Shown here: positions 59,966-64,000 of the stretch, in pieces | Position numbering within the stretch: the first letter of the stretch is position 1 | How the letters are laid out: the number at the start of each line of letters is the position of its first letter | Assembly: GCA_034620365.1 (NCBI GenBank) | Contig: JAQGEQ010000231.1 | Span: 213,417-277,416 of the forward strand | Source: Pegea sp. RAD2-039 | Taxonomy: Eukaryota > Chordata > Thaliacea > Salpida > Salpidae | Reading direction: 5' to 3' | DNA length: 64,000 nt | The notes under the pieces: model-generated | The model's database searches: none | What the model was told of the DNA's origin: nothing | The model's input: only the letters and a program-made list of their open reading frames with translations | Position numbers and translations under genes: made by a program

Positions 59966-61567
59966 AAAAATATATATTTCTTTAAACTCTTTCTTTAGCT
60001 TAAATTGTCTCTTTTTGCGAACAAATCTTTGATCTTGAATAAACTTTTTCAATTGTAATTATCTTTCGTTTTCTTTGTATAAAAGCTTATCAAAATTACA
60101 AAATATGTGTTTGACCTACTTGTGATAAGATAGCAGAATAGTTAAACAGCCTAATAAAATAAAAATCAGTCAAATTGTATATTTGTTTGAATATTTCTGA
60201 CAAATTTTACCAGATTTTATGGCATGCTGCTTCTAAAATAGACTTAGTTTTTAGAGTTTGATTAAATTACCGAAACTACAAACGTCCTTTTGATTACAAG
60301 TTAAGTTGTTTAATTTTATCATGAATCTATTATTATTTTGTTAATTAAAGTTAGTTTTGCTAATATTTCAAATAAAGGTTGTATTACTAGACGGGAACAT
60401 TAAAAATACATTTAAAAACAATATCACCATAAAAAGATTTTATTATCTTTTAAGTTCTAAAAGTATTTATCTTTTATACTTCAAATCTACTTGATTGTGT
60501 TAATTATAAATTACTTCTAATAAATTATTATTACTTTTAGATTTTAAGAAATAGATAAATTCTTATAAAATTTTTCTAACGCATGTTTTAATGATTGTTA
60601 AAAAATGAATGTTATAAACTTAATATTATAATATTATTTAGTGTAGAATATTATAATATTATTATAAACCAGTATTTAAAAAATGCATAAAAATTTTAAT
60701 TAATATAATTTAAAAATTTAATTTGACAACTCTGTTGTTACTGGCTCATCTAAGACGCTCAATAATAAAAACTCAACGAAAATAAATTCTTTTTAAAATT
60801 GATAACTGTTTATATATTGATAAGATTTTTTATGAAAATACTTTTTCTCGGGAATTAACATATAATTGATTTTAGTTTGCTTTCCTAAAAAGTGTTTTTC
60901 TATATTCTGTAATTAACTGTAAACTGTTTATAACAAAAAAAAGTTGTTTAACTTCTTGTAAGTTTGAATTTATTTTAAATACTGGATTCTTACCTCTGTC
61001 CAATAACAAACCTCCATCTGAAAGTATAAATTCATCTAATTTCATCTTTCAATACATAGTTTGATGAATTTTTACGATAGAAATATAAGGAACCTTTTTT
61101 TCTTAGATTCCTTTTTTTAAATTCTTATTTTCAATGTTGTTCATAAAATTCTTATTTAAAATTGATATGAGCTTATAAAACGTAAATTCTTTTAGAAATA
61201 TAATCTCTAATTGATGATTTATTGAATCTTTTACATTTTAAATTCTAAATCTTCTTAGAAAACTGGGATAGTAACTGATGAATTAGATTGACATTAAAGA
61301 TTTAAAACTATAAAAAAATAAATTTATAATCTTATATTTATTTATCTTTTTTCCTTGACATTTTTGTTTATCTGCTAAACAATATAACCTATAAAATAAA
61401 ATTATAGATTTTTTTATTATCCTGTTAAGTTGTTTTTTATCTTACAAATTAAAATTGACAAAATTTTTTGAATAATTCAATTATTTTTTTTGTTCTGTTG
61501 AAGACAATTTTTCACAAACTCAAAAAGTTTGTTCAAATTTAGAAGTTATAATAATAATAGTTTTATA
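59966..61567. other. AT-rich DNA between MOV10L1 and ZMYND10
   Basis: No gene was recognised. It contains the palindrome at 60621-60661. Confidence 0.4.
60621..60661. repeat. Perfect AT palindrome (15-bp arms, 11-bp loop)
   Basis: TAATATTATAATATT at 60621-60635 and its exact reverse complement AATATTATAATATTA at 60647-60661 flank ATTTAGTGTAG. Confidence 0.7.
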
Positions 61568-62121
61568 ATGGAAAATTCTGCTGAAAATTCTGTTCTTTTA
61601 TTTTCTGAAGCAGAAGCATTGATAAGTAATTTAAAAGCTCCGAAGTTAAGAGATATTGGATCACAAGAGTAAGGCAATTATTACTGAGCTAAAAGTCATA
61701 TTTTTAAATATTTCTATTGATAATCAAACTTATCTAACTTAATGACTTGGAACTTATGAGTTTGATCTTCTTTAAAAAATCTAATAAATTATTTCTTGTA
61801 AGAAAAGTATGCTTTTATATAGATAGCTTGCTAGTACATTAACACTAGATTAGATCTACAATCTTTCTGATTACTTGTGTGATGAACATCTTTAACTTAT
61901 ATGGTTAGAAGTGACATGGATAAAAAATTGTTTACCTTTTCTTTGTCATGTTACAATTAGTATACTGTAATTACGTTTGAATCAAATTTCTGTGACTCAA
62001 AATTTGTTTCAGATGGCAAAGACATCATGAATATGTAGAAAAAATGAACTTGCAAGCCTTACTAAGCGCTTCATCTCAAAATGCTGAATATATTGGGGAG
62101 CTGCTGACTTCACATGCAAAA
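61568..62121 (+). CDS. ZMYND10: ZMYND10, dynein axonemal assembly factor (first two exons; rest outside window)
   Basis: Exon 1 is 61568-61668 and exon 2 is 62013-62121 (donor GTAATT), with consistent phase (GA|A). The product begins MENSAENSVLLF, then SEAEALISNLKAPKLRDIGS, then WQRHHEYVEKMNLQALL and YIGELLTSHAK. This matches human ZMYND10 from the GEAEVLVRGL segment to QELLVTHGK with the same spacing. The protein is a cytoplasmic co-chaperone for pre-assembly of ciliary outer and inner dynein arms; its MYND zinc finger would be encoded beyond the window. The second intron contains LINE copy C in sense orientation. Confidence 0.85.
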
Positions 62122-62732
62122 GTAATTCTATAAGTTGTTAGTATTATGGTTAAGCAATACTTTATAATCAATTAAATTTTGCAACTATGGTATCAGTTAT
62201 TAAATCTAGGATCTTTATATAATTGGGTTATAAACTTATAGAATTTGATAAAAATAATGATAACATGAACTAATGATTTCATTTTTGAAGATTATTTGAT
62301 CTAATTATTGAAATTCATTTTTATAATCACTAAATTGTATACAATAAGAATTAAATTTTAGTTTTTGACAGTATTCAGTACATTCTATTTGAATAAGGTT
62401 ATTCAGGTTATAGGTTGTTAGGATAACAAATTTATTCTGATATTGCTTATAAGCTTTGATAAAACTGTTTTCAGTAAAGGATTTGTATATTTTTTGTGAT
62501 CATATCTGGATTAGAAATCAATTTGGACTTTTTATCATCTTCAATTTCTATATACTCTATTTGAATAACTGCTAATAAGCTGTGATTAAGTTTTGTGGTG
62601 TATTTATTTATTATTATTTATTATATTTTATTAACTTGGTATATTTGTTTATATATTTATTTATATACATATCACATACATTTATCTGACTTATAAATTT
62701 CATAGTTTGGTGGGAGTTACTAAAAATCGATC

Positions 62733-63728
62733 ATGGAAACTATGGTAGATACAAATGGCAGGACCTTGCGGTCAAAAACTCCAAAAAACCCAAGCAAACC
62801 AAGTTCTTCAAAACAAGCTTGCAATGGCAATTGCCAAGCTTGTAACAAAACTTGCTCTGGTGAAGATATGGCAATAGATTGCATCAAATGCCTCTCTAGG
62901 TTTCACCTCACTTGTAGTGATGTGAATAAAAAATTATATGATATATTTGAAAATAATAAAATGCAGCAAGTGGGATTTTGTTGGTTCTGCATTAAATGTA
63001 GATCTATGGACAAAACAACTACCTCGTCCAACACTAACAAAAGCTTATTGTCCGACATCAGCAACACCATATCCACTGAATTGGCCAAATTAAAATCCGA
63101 AATTGGCAACGATGTTGCCAAAATCAATGAAAAGATTTCTATCTTATCCAAATCTATGGATGAACTGGATGCCTCCACAAAGAAGCCTCTCACATGGGCC
63201 TCAGTTGTTGGTAATTCTGGATCCGAAAAAAATACTAGCGTGGTGCAACTTCTTGCCAAGAAGGTTACTGACACGCACAAAAAACTTACTCTGGACCGGG
63301 AGGATAGAGAAAACAATGTCATCATCTTTGGTGTCTCCGAGGCTGATAAAGACGATGACATCAAGACTTTTAATCAAATGAGCACTCAAAGCCTTGGTTT
63401 TGTGGACGCTCCAAAGGTTTCAATGACCAGACTCGGGGCAAAAAGATCAAATCATAAAAGACCGTTAAAAGTGTCCTTTCAGGAAAGATGGGACAAACGT
63501 AAGTTTCTTGCTAAGCTGTATAAGCTTAAGCAGGACGAAAAATTCCAGGGCATCAGAGTAGCACATGATATGTGTGAAGATGATCGCTCAGAAAATAAGC
63601 GTCTTCTAAAAGAGGCGTACAGCCGAAATCAGAAAGAGCAACCAACTGATTTCAAATACAAAGTACGAGGTCCACCATGGGCTTTAAAGATTGTGAAGGT
63701 CTTTTCAAAAAACGGAAGTGCAAAATAA
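62733..63728 (+). CDS. LINE ORF1 with PHD finger
   Basis: 331 residues starting METMVDTNGRTLRSKTPKNP. A PHD-type zinc finger covers residues of about 30-90: CNGNCQACNKTCSG, AIDCIKCLSRFHLTCSD and FCWFCIKC give a Cys4-His-Cys3 pattern. A predicted coiled coil follows (ISTELAKLKSEIGNDVAKIN). Next is a conserved RNA-binding-like domain (NVIIFGVSEADKDDD, RPLKVSFQERWDKRKFLAKL, IRVAHDMCEDDRSENKRLLK, PTDFKYKVRGPPWALKIV). PHD-bearing ORF1 proteins are known in CR1-like LINEs of invertebrates. It would coat element RNA and may direct integration to marked chromatin; the latter is inference. Confidence 0.88.
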   Translation: METMVDTNGRTLRSKTPKNPSKPSSSKQACNGNCQACNKTCSGEDMAIDCIKCLSRFHLTCSDVNKKLYDIFENNKMQQVGFCWFCIKCRSMDKTTTSSNTNKSLLSDISNTISTELAKLKSEIGNDVAKINEKISILSKSMDELDASTKKPLTWASVVGNSGSEKNTSVVQLLAKKVTDTHKKLTLDREDRENNVIIFGVSEADKDDDIKTFNQMSTQSLGFVDAPKVSMTRLGAKRSNHKRPLKVSFQERWDKRKFLAKLYKLKQDEKFQGIRVAHDMCEDDRSENKRLLKEAYSRNQKEQPTDFKYKVRGPPWALKIVKVFSKNGSAK

Positions 63729-63784
63729 CCACTGGACCCACATCATCTTTATTCAACCTCTCTTCGCACAAAATTATTAATACT

Positions 63785-64000
63785 ATGCTTCCAGCTCAAG
63801 ATACCAGTACACAGAAGCCTACCACTAAATCTTACAAGTGTCAAAAAGACAATTTTTCTTTTATATTAGGTATGTTTTTCAATGCACGGTCAATTGTCAA
63901 CAAAATTTTCGAATTGAAAGCTCTTTTGCTTTCTCAAGATTTTACATTTGTTTTCATTACCGAAACTTGGTTGAAACCCTTTTATCCTGACTCCTTTCTG
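63785..64000 (+). CDS. LINE ORF2, start of endonuclease (runs off window)
   Basis: ATG at 63785 lies 56 bp after the ORF1 stop, in a different frame. The 72 visible codons are open. They include FFNARSIVNKIFELKALLLS and FVFITETWLKPFYPDSF, the N-terminal Asn and Glu motifs of an EEP/APE-type endonuclease. The equivalent segment in copy A lies at about 6790-6640 on the minus strand. Confidence 0.8.
   Translation, partial: MLPAQDTSTQKPTTKSYKCQKDNFSFILGMFFNARSIVNKIFELKALLLSQDFTFVFITETWLKPFYPDSFL

Larger units (their letters stand above)
62700..64000 (+). mobile_element. PHD-type non-LTR retrotransposon, copy C (5' part; continues past window)
   Basis: ORF1 and the start of ORF2 are both open, and nothing seen is damaged. 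The 5' end is not exactly defined; the region before about 62700 is AT-rich (TATTTATTTATATACAT). It lies in the sense strand of a ZMYND10 intron. It is the only copy in the window that keeps an intact ORF1 and therefore shows the full 5' layout of the family. Confidence 0.85.

Overview
The window is from the nuclear genome of an invertebrate metazoan. Coding is split by short GT-AG introns (about 45-80 bp in the compact genes), intergenic DNA is very AT-rich, and the recognisable genes are animal ones: ATF7IP, LEO1, FGFRL1, MRPL37, HDAC8, MOV10L1 and ZMYND10. ZMYND10 implies motile cilia or flagellated sperm with dynein arms, and MOV10L1 implies a piRNA pathway. The phylum cannot be fixed from the sequence. 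All gene names come from reading translated exons and remembered family sequences; no database was searched.

Layout. 1-2847 (+): the 3' part of a gene for a Cys/Pro-rich repeat protein with a Ser/Ala/Gly tail. 3690-7795 (-): a decayed non-LTR retrotransposon (PHD-finger ORF1 plus endonuclease/reverse transcriptase ORF2). 8925-28000: a large inverted duplication. The right arm (about 22935-27565, -) carries most of a compact ATF7IP/MCAF gene, whose last exons continue inward to 21647. The left arm (about 9380-16660, +) carries an inverted, 3'-truncated copy of the same gene, has a younger copy of the retrotransposon with an 825-codon ORF2 inserted, and is bounded by two direct copies of a short repeat. 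The spacer holds a second LINE type interrupted by a decayed gag-bearing LTR-type element. 28598-30712 (+): LEO1, 8 exons. 31919-33325 (-): a 4-exon gene related to a widespread transposon-like family. 36516-46171 (-): FGFRL1 with signal peptide, three Ig domains, a membrane segment and a His-rich tail. 50758-53416 (-): MRPL37. 53699-54793 (-): intronless HDAC8. 57048-59965 (+): MOV10L1. 61568 to the window end (+): first exons of ZMYND10, with a third retrotransposon copy in sense orientation in its intron.

The genes are a mixed set: chromatin and transcription (ATF7IP, LEO1, HDAC8), signalling (FGFRL1), mitochondrial translation (MRPL37), piRNA biogenesis (MOV10L1) and axonemal dynein assembly (ZMYND10). 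They do not form one operon-like system. The most unusual items are the inverted ATF7IP duplication, which could give a long fold-back RNA or a truncated protein from a heterochromatin cofactor gene, and the C-X-P repeat protein at the left edge.
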